This document shows positions 23,672-31,850 of a DNA stretch of 54,301 nucleotides, piece by piece. The notes below the pieces were generated by a model. It searched no databases, had not been told where the DNA came from, and saw nothing but the letters and a program-made list of their open reading frames with translations. Origin of the DNA: an uncultured Lachnospiraceae bacterium. Its GTDB lineage: Bacteria; Bacillota; Clostridia; Lachnospirales; Lachnospiraceae. The translations under genes were made by a program, and so were the position numbers. The stretch lies in assembly GCA_947629585.1 (NCBI GenBank), contig CANREH010000010.1, positions 1 through 54,301 on the forward strand. Direction: 5' to 3'. Within the stretch, counting starts at the first letter, position 1. Every line of letters starts with the position of its first letter.

Positions 23672-24392
23672 GGATGAGGATAAGGAACTGACACTTGGGA
23701 TTTATGTGCAATCTTATCACCGCTATAATAAAATACTTACAATGGATTTATTGGAAAAGTGTGTTTATGTTGTGCGGGCCAGTGAAGAAGATAAGTATAG
23801 AGATGCAGGGGTTGAGAATATACTGGCTGTTCCAGATGAGGAAATTAACAATGCAATCAAAACATACTGGTGGATAATAGATCATGCATCAGAAGATATT
23901 ATTTTTGTTGCGGATGATGATATTGAAGATGTGATGTACCGTTTAGACAATACCACTCGGCTGAATAAAGACAAAGAAACTATTATGGCGGAGATTGAGA
24001 GGATTGCGCAGTTGATGGCGGATCTTAATATCGGGTATGCCTGCATAGACGCAACGGGTATTCCGTATGGTTATGACGGGGAATTTGCTTTTAAAGGCAC
24101 TTCCGGATCTATGAAGTGGGTATATAAGAAGGCATTAAAGGCAAGGCCGGACGAGAAATGCAGGTACAATTATGATTTGGATCTTGTTTTGCAGGAGCTG
24201 CTTCATAACCGCATTATTTTAAAACCCCGGTATATTATTTGCAAAGATTATCAAGATGTCAATGCTGGCGGCGACAGTTCCAAGCTGCGGCAGGATCAGA
24301 TAGACAGCATTGAGAACATGAAGCGGAAATGGGGAAAGTATTTTAAGTATAATTACAAGAATAACAAGCCTCAGATTAATGTTCCTCGATAA
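23664..24392 (+). CDS. Phage glycosyltransferase (TET-associated-type GT-A candidate)
   Basis: A 242-residue GT-A-like enzyme. Seen: LGIYVQSYHRY at the N-terminus, a central FVADDDIEDVMYR with the metal-binding Asp cluster, GTSGSMKWVYKKAL, and a C-terminal DYQDVNAGGDSS. The layout resembles phage glycosyltransferases associated with DNA base hypermodification, but no oxygenase or modified-nucleotide synthase is in this window. A glycan-modifying role is equally compatible. Last gene of the unit; the following gap carries a separate promoter. Confidence 0.65.
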   Translation: MDKDEDKELTLGIYVQSYHRYNKILTMDLLEKCVYVVRASEEDKYRDAGVENILAVPDEEINNAIKTYWWIIDHASEDIIFVADDDIEDVMYRLDNTTRLNKDKETIMAEIERIAQLMADLNIGYACIDATGIPYGYDGEFAFKGTSGSMKWVYKKALKARPDEKCRYNYDLDLVLQELLHNRIILKPRYIICKDYQDVNAGGDSSKLRQDQIDSIENMKRKWGKYFKYNYKNNKPQINVPR

Positions 24393-24418
24393 AATAGTTA
24401 ATTTTTTCCAATTTTTAT

Positions 24419-24446
24419 TTGACAACGGTGGCGCAGGTGCTACGAT
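24419..24446 (+). promoter_or_regulatory. Recurrent prophage promoter, copy 2
   Basis: TTGACA (24419-24424), 16-base spacer beginning ACGG and ending TGC, TACGAT (24441-24446). Same sequence plan as 8266 and 30787. It precedes the gene at 24493 by about 46 bases. Confidence 0.75.
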
Positions 24447-24492
24447 TTGCTATACGCCATTAAAAAAAATAAAATAAAAGGAGGAAATGATT

Positions 24493-25152
24493 ATGGCATA
24501 TAACTTGATAACAAAAAATAACCACAACATGTATGACATGTCATCTATGATGCAGAAAGCAATCAGAAGATGCAACCCGAATCTTGCTGGATATGCAGCA
24601 TATGAACTGTTTGGCAGCTTTCATACTTATATGTGGAAACGCCTGCTGGTGATATCGGCAGAAGATTGTTATGGTATCATGACGAAGGAGATTATTGCGC
24701 TGAAAATGGCGGATGATATCTGCAACAAAGGCAGAAAAGGTTATGACAAAGATCCGCTGTTTGCTGCTAAGGCAGTCACTCTTCTCTGCCTGGCAAGGAA
24801 GAACAGGGACGCTTGTTATGTTGCCTGCAATTTCATGCTTCCAGATCGGACACTGGATGAATCTGAAATTGAGCATGTTGACATTACAAAATGCAGTCTT
24901 GGGGTAGAGGGGATACCTGACTGGGTGTTTGATGTCCATACTCTTACTGGAAAGAGGCGGGGCAAGACCGATCTTGACATGACGATTGAAGAACAGGAAG
25001 CATTGGAGCCTAAGCAGATTTCCCTTTTTGATTTTTGTTCATGGGAAAATTATTACACATGGGCCAGGGAGAAAGGTGATGTCGGGGATAAAGAGTGGAA
25101 GAAATTCCAACAGTTTAAGAAAGGGAAAAAATTAGAGCCGGACTCCTATTAA
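24493..25152 (+). CDS. Stand-alone MgsA/RarA C-terminal-like protein
   Basis: A 219-residue helical protein. Seen: an AMRRGN-like start segment (MMQKAIRRCNPNLAGYAAYE) and WKRLLVISAEDCYGI, resembling the clamp-loader-like C-terminal region of RarA/MgsA ATPases, without the ATPase domain. ATG 24493 is chosen for its spacing from AAAAGGAGG. It has its own recurrent promoter, so it is expressed apart from the glycosyltransferase unit. It could bind SSB or forks and modulate host replication. The assignment rests on pattern memory only. Confidence 0.55.
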   Translation: MAYNLITKNNHNMYDMSSMMQKAIRRCNPNLAGYAAYELFGSFHTYMWKRLLVISAEDCYGIMTKEIIALKMADDICNKGRKGYDKDPLFAAKAVTLLCLARKNRDACYVACNFMLPDRTLDESEIEHVDITKCSLGVEGIPDWVFDVHTLTGKRRGKTDLDMTIEEQEALEPKQISLFDFCSWENYYTWAREKGDVGDKEWKKFQQFKKGKKLEPDSY

Positions 25153-25202
25153 AAAACCAGTATTTTTTCTGGAAAGCCTGTGGAGACTGGAGGTGGCGAA
25201 TG

Positions 25203-25430
25203 ATGAAGAAATCGGATATTGTTAGGGAAGCAGTAAAAGCCGGGGAGTGGAAGAAGGCTCTCAGGATTGCAAAGGACTTTCGGATAAATATAACAAAGGC
25301 ACAGAGAGATACAATGACAAGAGCTTATGAGTGCATGGTGCATCCGGAATTTTATAGGCAGATAGGTACAGACATACCTGGAGCAATAGCGGATGGAAAA
25401 GAAGCTGTCAGCTCTTTATATGGGGCGTAA
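25203..25430 (+). CDS. Small phage protein upstream of terminase
   Basis: A 75-residue basic helical protein (ATGATG at 25200, GGAGGTGG upstream). Residues read like a short helical repeat (AVKAGEWKKALRIAKDF). It is often seen just upstream of terminases in clostridial phages. Function unknown; a transcription unit ends after it at the 25467 hairpin. Confidence 0.6.
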   Translation: MKKSDIVREAVKAGEWKKALRIAKDFRINITKAQRDTMTRAYECMVHPEFYRQIGTDIPGAIADGKEAVSSLYGA

Positions 25431-25466
25431 AGCCATGAAAACGTAATAGGAAATAAATTTATCAAC

Positions 25467-25512
25467 GGAACCCGGAAAAAGGTAGCACATGGCTGCAACG
25501 GGTTCCATTTTT
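25467..25512 (+). terminator. Hairpin/T-run before the terminase gene
   Basis: GGAACCCG (25467-25474) pairs with CGGGTTCC (25499-25506) across a 24-base loop, followed by a T run. It ends 25 bases before the terminase start. Similar elements precede other late genes. Confidence 0.6.
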
Positions 25513-25537
25513 ATGCCTGCGGAAAGGCGGTGAGGAG

Positions 25538-27304
25538 GTGGCGCAGAAAGATTTAAAGCCTGTACGAACCACAGAAGAAGCAAAGGCAAGGGGAAGGAAT
25601 GGAGGAATAAAATCAGGCGAATCAAGACGGGCAAAAAAGAATATGCGAGAGACTGCAAAAGCTATTTTGTCCATGAAGGTGATTGGAGAAACAAACAAGA
25701 AGAATCTTGAAGCATTTGGAATCAGCAAGTCCGATCAGAACTACCAGACTGCTGTTATTGTGCGCCTTATGCAAAAAGCGCTTATAGATGGAGACACATC
25801 TGCAGTCCGTCTTCTTGGCGAGCTTACTGGAGATTTGAATAAGTTTGGCTTTGCGGATGATGAGAGTGCAGATATTGTTGAGATGGCGTACCCTAATATC
25901 AATCTTCCACATAACGGCAGGGATGATAAAAAATATTCCAATGAGCTTTCTCCGCAGGCAGGCCCGCAGACAATGTTTATGGCATCAGGTGCTGATATTG
26001 TCATTTACGGGGGCGCTGCAGGAGGAGGAAAAACATATGCGTTGCTGCTGGAAGCTCTCAGGCATAGGGACGTCAAGGGCTTCGGCAGTGTGATATTCCG
26101 GCATAATTACAACCAGATCACTGCAGAAGGGGGCCTCTGGGATGCCAGCAGCAGGATATTTTCACAAGTGCCTGACGCACAGCCGAGAAAATCCCCGAAG
26201 CTCCATTGGAGGTTCGACAGCGGCGCAAAGCTTAATTTTGCCCATATTGAACGGGATGAAGATTTGAAATCATGGCAGGGTACAGAAATTGCCTATATCG
26301 GTTTTGATGAGCTGACGCATTTCTCAAAGCATCAGTTCTTATACATGCTTTCAAGGAACAGGACGACATGCGGCATACGGCCATATGTGCGGGCTACCTG
26401 TAATCCGGACGCCGACAGCTGGGTTGCTGATTTTATTTCATGGTGGATAGATCAGGACAGTGGCTACCCGATTTCAGAAAGGAGCGGGCGGATCAGATGG
26501 ATGTGCGTCCTTAATGACAGCATTCTCTGGGGAGACACAAAAGAGGAACTGGCGGAAAAATATGACATTAGTGCAGATGACTGCAAGAGCGTGACGTTTA
26601 TTGCAAGCCGTCTGGAAGACAACAAAATTTTAATGGAAAGCGATCCCGGGTATATGGCGAATTTGAAAGCCATGCCGGAAGTTGACATGGAACGCCTGCT
26701 GAAAGGCAACTGGAAGATAAAGGCGGCCGCTGGGAAGTTTTTCCGGAGGGTGCAGGTAACATTGATTGACGCTGCGCCGAATGACATCATTATGTGGTGC
26801 AGGGCGTGGGACTTGGCGGCGACGGATGAGGATGAAGACGGGGATGCAGACTACACTTCCGGCGTTCTCATGGGGCTTCGGAAGGCAGGAACCGTTGTTG
26901 TCCTTGACGTGATAAACCAGAGGATTAAAGCCGGTGATGTTGAGAAGCTCGTATATTCCACGTCTGTTATGGACAGGAACCGGTATGGTTTCCAGTATAC
27001 GGTGAGGGTGCCGCAGGACCCGGGGCAGGCCGGGAAGGTATTGGCTGCCCAGTATGTAAGGCTCTTGGCGGGTTTTAATATCAAGGTGCTTCCTGTATCC
27101 GGAAGCAAGGAGCTGAGGGCTGCCCCGTTTGCCGCACAATGGCAGAACGGGAATGTGGAAGTGCTGCTGGGGGAATGGAATGAGATGTATTTCGGCCAGC
27201 TTGAGTCATTTCCGGATTCAAAGAATGATGACATGGTGGATGCTTCGTCTGACTGTTTTGCAGAGCTGACAGGAGACGGGTTTGATATTGACAACCTGCT
27301 TTAA
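25538..27304 (+). CDS. Terminase with small-subunit-like N-terminus and large-subunit ATPase/nuclease
   Basis: A 588-residue packaging motor protein. Seen: residues 1-110 resemble a small-subunit/DNA-binding region (ARGRNGGIKSGESRRAKKN, basic helical); then the large-subunit ATPase with Walker A GGAAGGGKT (about 158-166), Walker B YIGFDELTH, and an ATCNPDADSWV coupling motif; then a C-terminal RNase H-type nuclease (WCRAWDLAATD, late DDMVDASSD). Start GTG 25538. The combined layout means no separate terS is needed next door. It begins the packaging and head module. Confidence 0.92.
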   Translation: MAQKDLKPVRTTEEAKARGRNGGIKSGESRRAKKNMRETAKAILSMKVIGETNKKNLEAFGISKSDQNYQTAVIVRLMQKALIDGDTSAVRLLGELTGDLNKFGFADDESADIVEMAYPNINLPHNGRDDKKYSNELSPQAGPQTMFMASGADIVIYGGAAGGGKTYALLLEALRHRDVKGFGSVIFRHNYNQITAEGGLWDASSRIFSQVPDAQPRKSPKLHWRFDSGAKLNFAHIERDEDLKSWQGTEIAYIGFDELTHFSKHQFLYMLSRNRTTCGIRPYVRATCNPDADSWVADFISWWIDQDSGYPISERSGRIRWMCVLNDSILWGDTKEELAEKYDISADDCKSVTFIASRLEDNKILMESDPGYMANLKAMPEVDMERLLKGNWKIKAAAGKFFRRVQVTLIDAAPNDIIMWCRAWDLAATDEDEDGDADYTSGVLMGLRKAGTVVVLDVINQRIKAGDVEKLVYSTSVMDRNRYGFQYTVRVPQDPGQAGKVLAAQYVRLLAGFNIKVLPVSGSKELRAAPFAAQWQNGNVEVLLGEWNEMYFGQLESFPDSKNDDMVDASSDCFAELTGDGFDIDNLL

Positions 27305-27361
27305 GCGTTGTTTTTGCTGGTATGCAGAAGCAGCGTTTTTTTGAAAGGGGTGTTTGTTTGC

Positions 27362-29770
27362 GTGGGCAGAAGACGCAGGAGAAATAAAGGGAAGCCGGAA
27401 GGCATGGGGAAGTTCCGCACAGACGGATACTCCAATATGTTGAACAAGTACGGGACGAGGCAGGATAATTCCGCCGCTTATGAATTTGCTGCGGAGCCTT
27501 TCGCTGACGATATCACGCTTACCAGCCTGTACGCAGGGAACGGGCTGTTTGCCAAGATCATCGACCGGCCGTCAGAGGAAGCCATGAAGCATGGATTTGA
27601 CATTGATTACGGGGATGCTGGCATTGCAGAGTATGTTGATTCTGAGATGGACAGGCTTGAGTTTGAGGACAAGTTTTCCACTGCGGAGAAATGGGCGAGG
27701 CTTTATGGCGGCGGGCTGATAGTCATGCTTGTTGATGACGGGCGGGGGCTTGAGGAGCCGATGGACATGGAAAATGCCAGGAGGATTGAGGAGCTTGTCG
27801 TTTTTGACAGGACGGTTGTGGAACCGGATTATTCCGGGATATATCAGGGCATCCGCTGTCCCGGCACAGATTTGAACCGGAAACTCTGGGAGCCGGAATA
27901 TTATCAGATTTCCAGCATTTACGGATGCTTTACCGTCCATCGGTCCAGGTGCCTCATTTTCAGGAACGGGAAACTCCCGGAACAGACGTTCAGCATGGAA
28001 TACCGGTACTGGGGGATTCCTGAATATGTGAAAATGAAACGCGCGCTCAGGGAATGCATCCTGTCCCATGAGGATGGCGTCAAGCTGCTTGAGCGGTCCG
28101 CACAGGCAATTTACAAGATGAAAAACCTTGCGAATATGCTCAGCACTGTGGAAGGGGAAGACAAAGTGCTGAACCGGCTGCAGTTAATTGATATGGCAAG
28201 GAACCTGATAAACACGATTGCCATTGATAACGATGGCGAGGATTATGACTTTAAGACGCTGACGCTGAGCGGCGTGAAGGACGTCATTGACGCCACCTGC
28301 AATATGCTTTCTGCCGTTACCGACATCCCGCAGACGATCCTTTTCGGGCGCAGCCCCGCAGGGGAGAACTCCACAGGCGAGGGCGACATGGAGAATTACT
28401 ACAACATGGTGGAGAACATACAGAAGAAAAACATGAAGGCGAACGCAAGGACGGTTATAGAGCTGATTCTCCGGCAGGGGATGGCAGACGGCACCATAAA
28501 GAAGATGCCGGAGTATAAAGTGAAGTTTGCCGCCTTATGGTCCATGTCTGACAGCGAAAAGGCATCCGTTGAGCAGACAAAATCACAGACGGAATATACC
28601 AAAGCCCAGACAGCGCAGATATACATGGATGCCCAGGTCCTTGATCCGTCCGAAGTCAGAAAGTCCCTTGCCGCAGACGGGAGCATGGAAATTGAGGAGA
28701 TCCTTGACAACCCTAATGATGAACTTGATATTACGGATGACATATTTGTACCTGAGCCAGGGGAAACAATCAGCATCAGCGGATTGGAAGAGGATGGAGA
28801 GCAAACGGAAACAGGTCGCGAAGTTATCAGCATATGCGGCACAGAAAAGGATGCAGATCAGAACGGAAGGGTTATCCGTATTGCTGAAAGCGGAAGCAGA
28901 GAAACGGCAGATTCTCATGATTATCCTGCGGCGGCGGTCCTGATAATCCATGAAGGCAGGATTTTATGTGCGGACAGGAATGACGGGAAAGGGATATGCG
29001 GACCAGGAGGCCATGTTGAAGAAGGAGAGACGGAAGAGGATGCAGCCGTCAGAGAGGCGTATGAGGAGTTTCACATCACACCCTTAAACTTAATACCTTT
29101 AGGGGAATATGAAGGCAGTACGGGCCTGTATCTGCCTTCTAAGGTATATTTTACGGAGCAGTTTACCGGAAACCCGGAAGCTGACGGGAAGGAAATGCAG
29201 GAATTACGGTGGATGGCATTGGGAGAGCTGCGCAGGGAAGCGCTGTTTCCGCCTTTCGAGGCGTCCCTTGATATGCTGGAGAAATTCATCAGTAAATACT
29301 TGACAATCAGTATTTCCAAAGATACGATACAGTTAAAGGAATATGACGGTGGCCCCGGTTCCGGGAGATATCCGAAAGGGAGCGGGAAGAATCCAAAAAG
29401 CGCAACAAAAGTATCAGCAAGAGGGGAAAATATTGAATGTACCGGTTTTGCTAATAAAAAACTCTTAGAAGCTCATGTTAAACGGCATGGGAAAGAATTT
29501 CCTGGAATGAACGAAGTTCAGTATGTTGAACATGCAAAAAACTTTCTAAAACAGAAATGTTCAGATACCATTGATGGATACAAAACAAAAGATGGTGAAA
29601 TTTGTAGATTTGATAAAACAACAGGAGAATATGCAAAAGGGATTCCAGGTAATCAGATCAGAACTTGTTTTATTGCAAAGTATAATAAAAAGACAGGAAA
29701 ATCAGATTTGAAAGCTGCAAACAAATATTTTAAAAACTTAAAGGAAGCGGAGGGGATAGAAGATGACTAA
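27362..29770 (+). CDS. Portal protein (DUF1073 type) with Nudix and C-terminal nuclease-like toxin domains
   Basis: An 802-residue multidomain protein. Seen: residues 1-470 are a DUF1073-type portal (NGLFAKIIDRPSEEAMKHGF, GRSPAGENSTGEGDMENYY). Residues 525-655 form a Nudix hydrolase with the box GGHVEEGETEEDAAVREAYE. A GGPGSGRYPKGSGKNPK linker (about 660) leads to a 100-residue C-terminal domain with HVKRHGKEFPG, then RFDKTTGEYAKG and IRTCFIAKY, resembling barnase/EndoU/colicin-type (BECR) nuclease toxins fused to phage head proteins. Start GTG 27362 is chosen after AAAGGGG. The toxin section is clearly AT-richer, suggesting acquisition. An immunity-like gene overlaps its end. Known theme: polyvalent phage proteins injected with DNA. 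Confidence 0.85.
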   Translation: MGRRRRRNKGKPEGMGKFRTDGYSNMLNKYGTRQDNSAAYEFAAEPFADDITLTSLYAGNGLFAKIIDRPSEEAMKHGFDIDYGDAGIAEYVDSEMDRLEFEDKFSTAEKWARLYGGGLIVMLVDDGRGLEEPMDMENARRIEELVVFDRTVVEPDYSGIYQGIRCPGTDLNRKLWEPEYYQISSIYGCFTVHRSRCLIFRNGKLPEQTFSMEYRYWGIPEYVKMKRALRECILSHEDGVKLLERSAQAIYKMKNLANMLSTVEGEDKVLNRLQLIDMARNLINTIAIDNDGEDYDFKTLTLSGVKDVIDATCNMLSAVTDIPQTILFGRSPAGENSTGEGDMENYYNMVENIQKKNMKANARTVIELILRQGMADGTIKKMPEYKVKFAALWSMSDSEKASVEQTKSQTEYTKAQTAQIYMDAQVLDPSEVRKSLAADGSMEIEEILDNPNDELDITDDIFVPEPGETISISGLEEDGEQTETGREVISICGTEKDADQNGRVIRIAESGSRETADSHDYPAAAVLIIHEGRILCADRNDGKGICGPGGHVEEGETEEDAAVREAYEEFHITPLNLIPLGEYEGSTGLYLPSKVYFTEQFTGNPEADGKEMQELRWMALGELRREALFPPFEASLDMLEKFISKYLTISISKDTIQLKEYDGGPGSGRYPKGSGKNPKSATKVSARGENIECTGFANKKLLEAHVKRHGKEFPGMNEVQYVEHAKNFLKQKCSDTIDGYKTKDGEICRFDKTTGEYAKGIPGNQIRTCFIAKYNKKTGKSDLKAANKYFKNLKEAEGIEDD

Positions 29771-29987
29771 GCATAAATGCCCTGTATGTGGAAGATATGA
29801 GTTTGATGATATAAATTCATATGATGTTTGTGATGTATGTGGATGGGAAGATGATAAAATTCAAGAAGACAATCCAGATGAAGAGAATTGCGCTAATATT
29901 ATGAGCCTTAACCAGATGAAGAAAGCGTGGAAAATGGGTATGGATTATGATAAAGCATCTGAGGCATATGAAAGAGGGGAATTATAA
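29763..29987 (+). CDS. CPCC-type cysteine-rich protein, probable immunity protein
   Basis: A 74-residue protein. Seen: CPVCGRYEFDDINSYDVC, DVCGWEDDKIQEDNPDE and a SLNQMKKAW helix. These match the cysteine-rich CPCC family, often found beside polymorphic toxins as immunity proteins. Its ATG lies inside the portal/toxin gene, overlapping the last 8 bases, so the two are made together. AT-rich like the toxin domain. Predicted to neutralise the nuclease domain in the lysogen or producing cell. Confidence 0.75.
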   Translation: MTKHKCPVCGRYEFDDINSYDVCDVCGWEDDKIQEDNPDEENCANIMSLNQMKKAWKMGMDYDKASEAYERGEL

Positions 29988-30140
29988 AAAGTTAAGCCAA
30001 ATCAAGAGAAGAAGGCTTATAAACGAGGGAAAGAGATGGAATATTTTTGTGTAAATTGCCAGACGGGTATCAAAAATCTCCGGGGTAATACAAAATGATT
30101 TTCAAGAAAATTGTGTATATTAAACAAAAAGGAGATATTT

Positions 30141-30455
30141 ATGGATAACTTTAAAGTTATTTATCGTATCCTTCGGTATCTGGAAAAAGCAATGGATTAT
30201 GATGAGTCGGACATGGATTTTATTTCGGCCAGACATCTTGGGCTTACGGACCAGAGGTGGCTGTCCATCATGGAAATGCTGGTTCACGACGGATACATTG
30301 CAGGCATTGATGTAAAGCGCTCTATTGATGGTGATGCCTGCATATCTGTTTCTGATATCAGGATTACGTTGAAAGGGCTGGAATACCTTCAGGAAAATTC
30401 CTTAATGCAAAAAGCGGCAAATTCAGCGAGGGGGATCTCTGAAAGGATTCCTTGA
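30141..30455 (+). CDS. YjcQ-family winged-helix phage protein
   Basis: A 104-residue protein with AAAAAGGAGA before ATG 30141. The pattern NFKVIYRILRYLEKAMDYDE ... LGLTDQRWLSIMEMLVHDGY ... ITLKGLEYLQENS fits the YjcQ winged-helix family of Firmicute prophages. Function unknown, possibly DNA binding. It ends just before a long intergenic stretch. Confidence 0.75.
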   Translation: MDNFKVIYRILRYLEKAMDYDESDMDFISARHLGLTDQRWLSIMEMLVHDGYIAGIDVKRSIDGDACISVSDIRITLKGLEYLQENSLMQKAANSARGISERIP

Positions 30456-30524
30456 TAAGGAAAAGCGTCCGCGTGACCGTCCTTGGATATGGCAAGGACA
30501 AAAATTGGACAGCATATTGTGAAG

Positions 30525-30579
30525 AAGAAAATGAACCGGGATTTTGAGCAGATCTTTGACTGGTTCATTTTCTTTTTCT
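30525..30579 (+). terminator. Terminator after the YjcQ-like gene
   Basis: A 13-pair stem, AAGAAAATGAACC (30525-30537) with GGTTCATTTTCTT (30562-30574), followed by TTTC and a T-rich run. It isolates the head genes upstream from the 30787 promoter. Confidence 0.7.
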
Positions 30580-30786
30580 ATATTTCCTGAAATTGCTGAA
30601 AATGGCTTATTTCCTGCGTTTTCCATGCGTGCATAAACCTGTCCCACGGATGGTCACGACGTTTTTTTCGGGACGATCCCGTGGAAAGTCACTGACCATA
30701 CCATAACCATAACCGTAACCATATAAATAAATATAAATATATATGGTCATTTTCCAAAAAAAACTATAAATTCACTGAAAAAAATA
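30580..30786. other. AT-rich regulatory intergenic stretch
   Basis: No coding frame of quality lies here. It holds a GC-rich partial inverted repeat (CCCACGG near 30642 with CCGTGG near 30679), a T7 run, then tandem CCATAA units and a run of alternating A/T (30721-30745) before the recurrent promoter at 30787. Confidence 0.5.
30696..30724. repeat. Tandem CCATAA hexanucleotide repeats
   Basis: Five near-tandem units in 29 bases: CCATA, CCATAA, CCATAA, CCGTAA, CCATAT. Such short iterated units can be binding sites. They lie 63 bases before the -35 of the recurrent promoter. Confidence 0.6.
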
Positions 30787-30814
30787 TTGACAACGGAGGA
30801 GGTTCTGTTACGAT
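30787..30814 (+). promoter_or_regulatory. Recurrent prophage promoter, copy 3
   Basis: TTGACA (30787-30792), spacer of 16 beginning ACGG and ending TGT, TACGAT (30809-30814). Downstream ACGATAAAA is also shared with the copy at 8266. It drives the small genes at 30864 and 31026. Confidence 0.75.
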
Positions 30815-30863
30815 ACGTCCACGATAAAAACAACGAACACAAGTTCTGATGGGAGGTATCATT

Positions 30864-31022
30864 ATGGAAGAATTAAGCAGGGAGCAGTTGGAGAAAATGG
30901 TTGATGTCCTGACCAGTGTGGTCCTTGAGTTTGCTGATGCCCAGATGGCAGAAATGCTTCTTAGGGAAAACGGCTTTGAGACAGAAGAACTGGAAGCGGT
31001 CGGACTTGGGATGGAGGTGTAG
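30864..31022 (+). CDS. Small acidic phage protein
   Basis: A 52-residue highly acidic helical protein (MEELSREQLEKMVDVLTSVV) with GGGAGGT 7 bases before the ATG. It is the first gene after the recurrent promoter and ends 3 bases before the next gene. Not assigned. Acidic small proteins at such sites are sometimes DNA mimics, but no specific evidence exists here. Confidence 0.6.
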   Translation: MEELSREQLEKMVDVLTSVVLEFADAQMAEMLLRENGFETEELEAVGLGMEV

Positions 31023-31025
31023 TGT

Positions 31026-31778
31026 ATGGCTGGAGAAAATATCATCAGGAAATACAGCACTATGGAAATCGCCCAGATGTTCAGCGATTATGTCACAAGG
31101 ATGGAGGACAGACCGAGGCACACAAAAGCGGCAGATAAGGAGATTGATGCATTTGATACATACTGCGCGTCGGAATTTCCAAGAAACATGCGGGTGCAGA
31201 ATGAACTGTACGGCAGGATGATGAATGCTGCCGTGGAGTTTGAGGAGAGCGGGTTCATTGCCGGGTTCAAGACCGCAATGGCGTTAGTTTCTGGAGACGA
31301 AGGTTTCCTCCCGGGAGTGTCTGATGAAAAAGCCGGGGAAAAGCCGGAAAAAGCCAAGGAGCTGGTATTAACGGAGAAGGCTAATAAATATACCAATAAG
31401 AAGAAAACAACGGAGCATGAGGCTGTAAAGGAACCACAGTGCGCACTTGGAACCGAGTGTGACAAGTACATTGATACAACGCAGATTGCAAAGATGTTTG
31501 AAAGGACGAATTGGAAGACCTGCCGGACGATCAACAACAGCATCATCCCTTTTCTCACGGAAGACGAGAAAAAGGATTTTATCCTTGATACAAAGAGGAG
31601 CCGGTTCAAGAAGGAACAGACTGTTTATAAGCTTACCCTGAACGGGTGCAAAAAGTTTATTGAGGTATGCAGCGGAGCCCAGTTCAAAATGTATTCCAAT
31701 TTCGCCGAAGGGATTGAGCTGCTGAAACAGGAGATGGAGAAAACATGGTGCGGTGGATGTGAATGCTATGTGATGTGA
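31026..31778 (+). CDS. DUF6809-like / antirepressor-type DNA-binding protein
   Basis: A 250-residue protein. Seen: an N-terminal helical part (residues 1-95, with VQNELYGRMMNAAVEFEESG) of the DUF6809 type, a Lys/Glu-rich linker, and a C-terminal domain (IDTTQIAKMFERTNWKTCRT, KLTLNGCKKFIEVC) like Rha/Ant-type phage regulators. It is expressed from the recurrent promoter inside the late region, so it may modulate lysogeny rather than build virions. Confidence 0.6.
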   Translation: MAGENIIRKYSTMEIAQMFSDYVTRMEDRPRHTKAADKEIDAFDTYCASEFPRNMRVQNELYGRMMNAAVEFEESGFIAGFKTAMALVSGDEGFLPGVSDEKAGEKPEKAKELVLTEKANKYTNKKKTTEHEAVKEPQCALGTECDKYIDTTQIAKMFERTNWKTCRTINNSIIPFLTEDEKKDFILDTKRSRFKKEQTVYKLTLNGCKKFIEVCSGAQFKMYSNFAEGIELLKQEMEKTWCGGCECYVM

Positions 31779-31801
31779 GAAATAAAGGCAGGAGGAAATC
31801 G

Positions 31802-31831
31802 GCCCGTGCGTGACATGCATGGGCTTTTTTT
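31802..31831 (+). terminator. Hairpin/T-run before the MuF gene
   Basis: GCCCGTGC (31802-31809) with GCATGGGC (31817-31824), one G-T pair, 7-base loop, then seven Ts. It lies 19 bases before the MuF start codon. Confidence 0.75.
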
Positions 31832-31850
31832 ATGTTTGGAGGTGGCGGCT

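Noticed and set aside
22296-24392. TET/JBP-type base-modification system called as certain
   Set aside because: No oxygenase or modified-nucleotide enzyme is in the window; only a candidate role is stated.
30036-30098. 20-codon frame beginning MEYFCVNC after the immunity-like gene
   Set aside because: Very short with no family or coupling; perhaps a truncated cysteine-rich protein, but not supportable.
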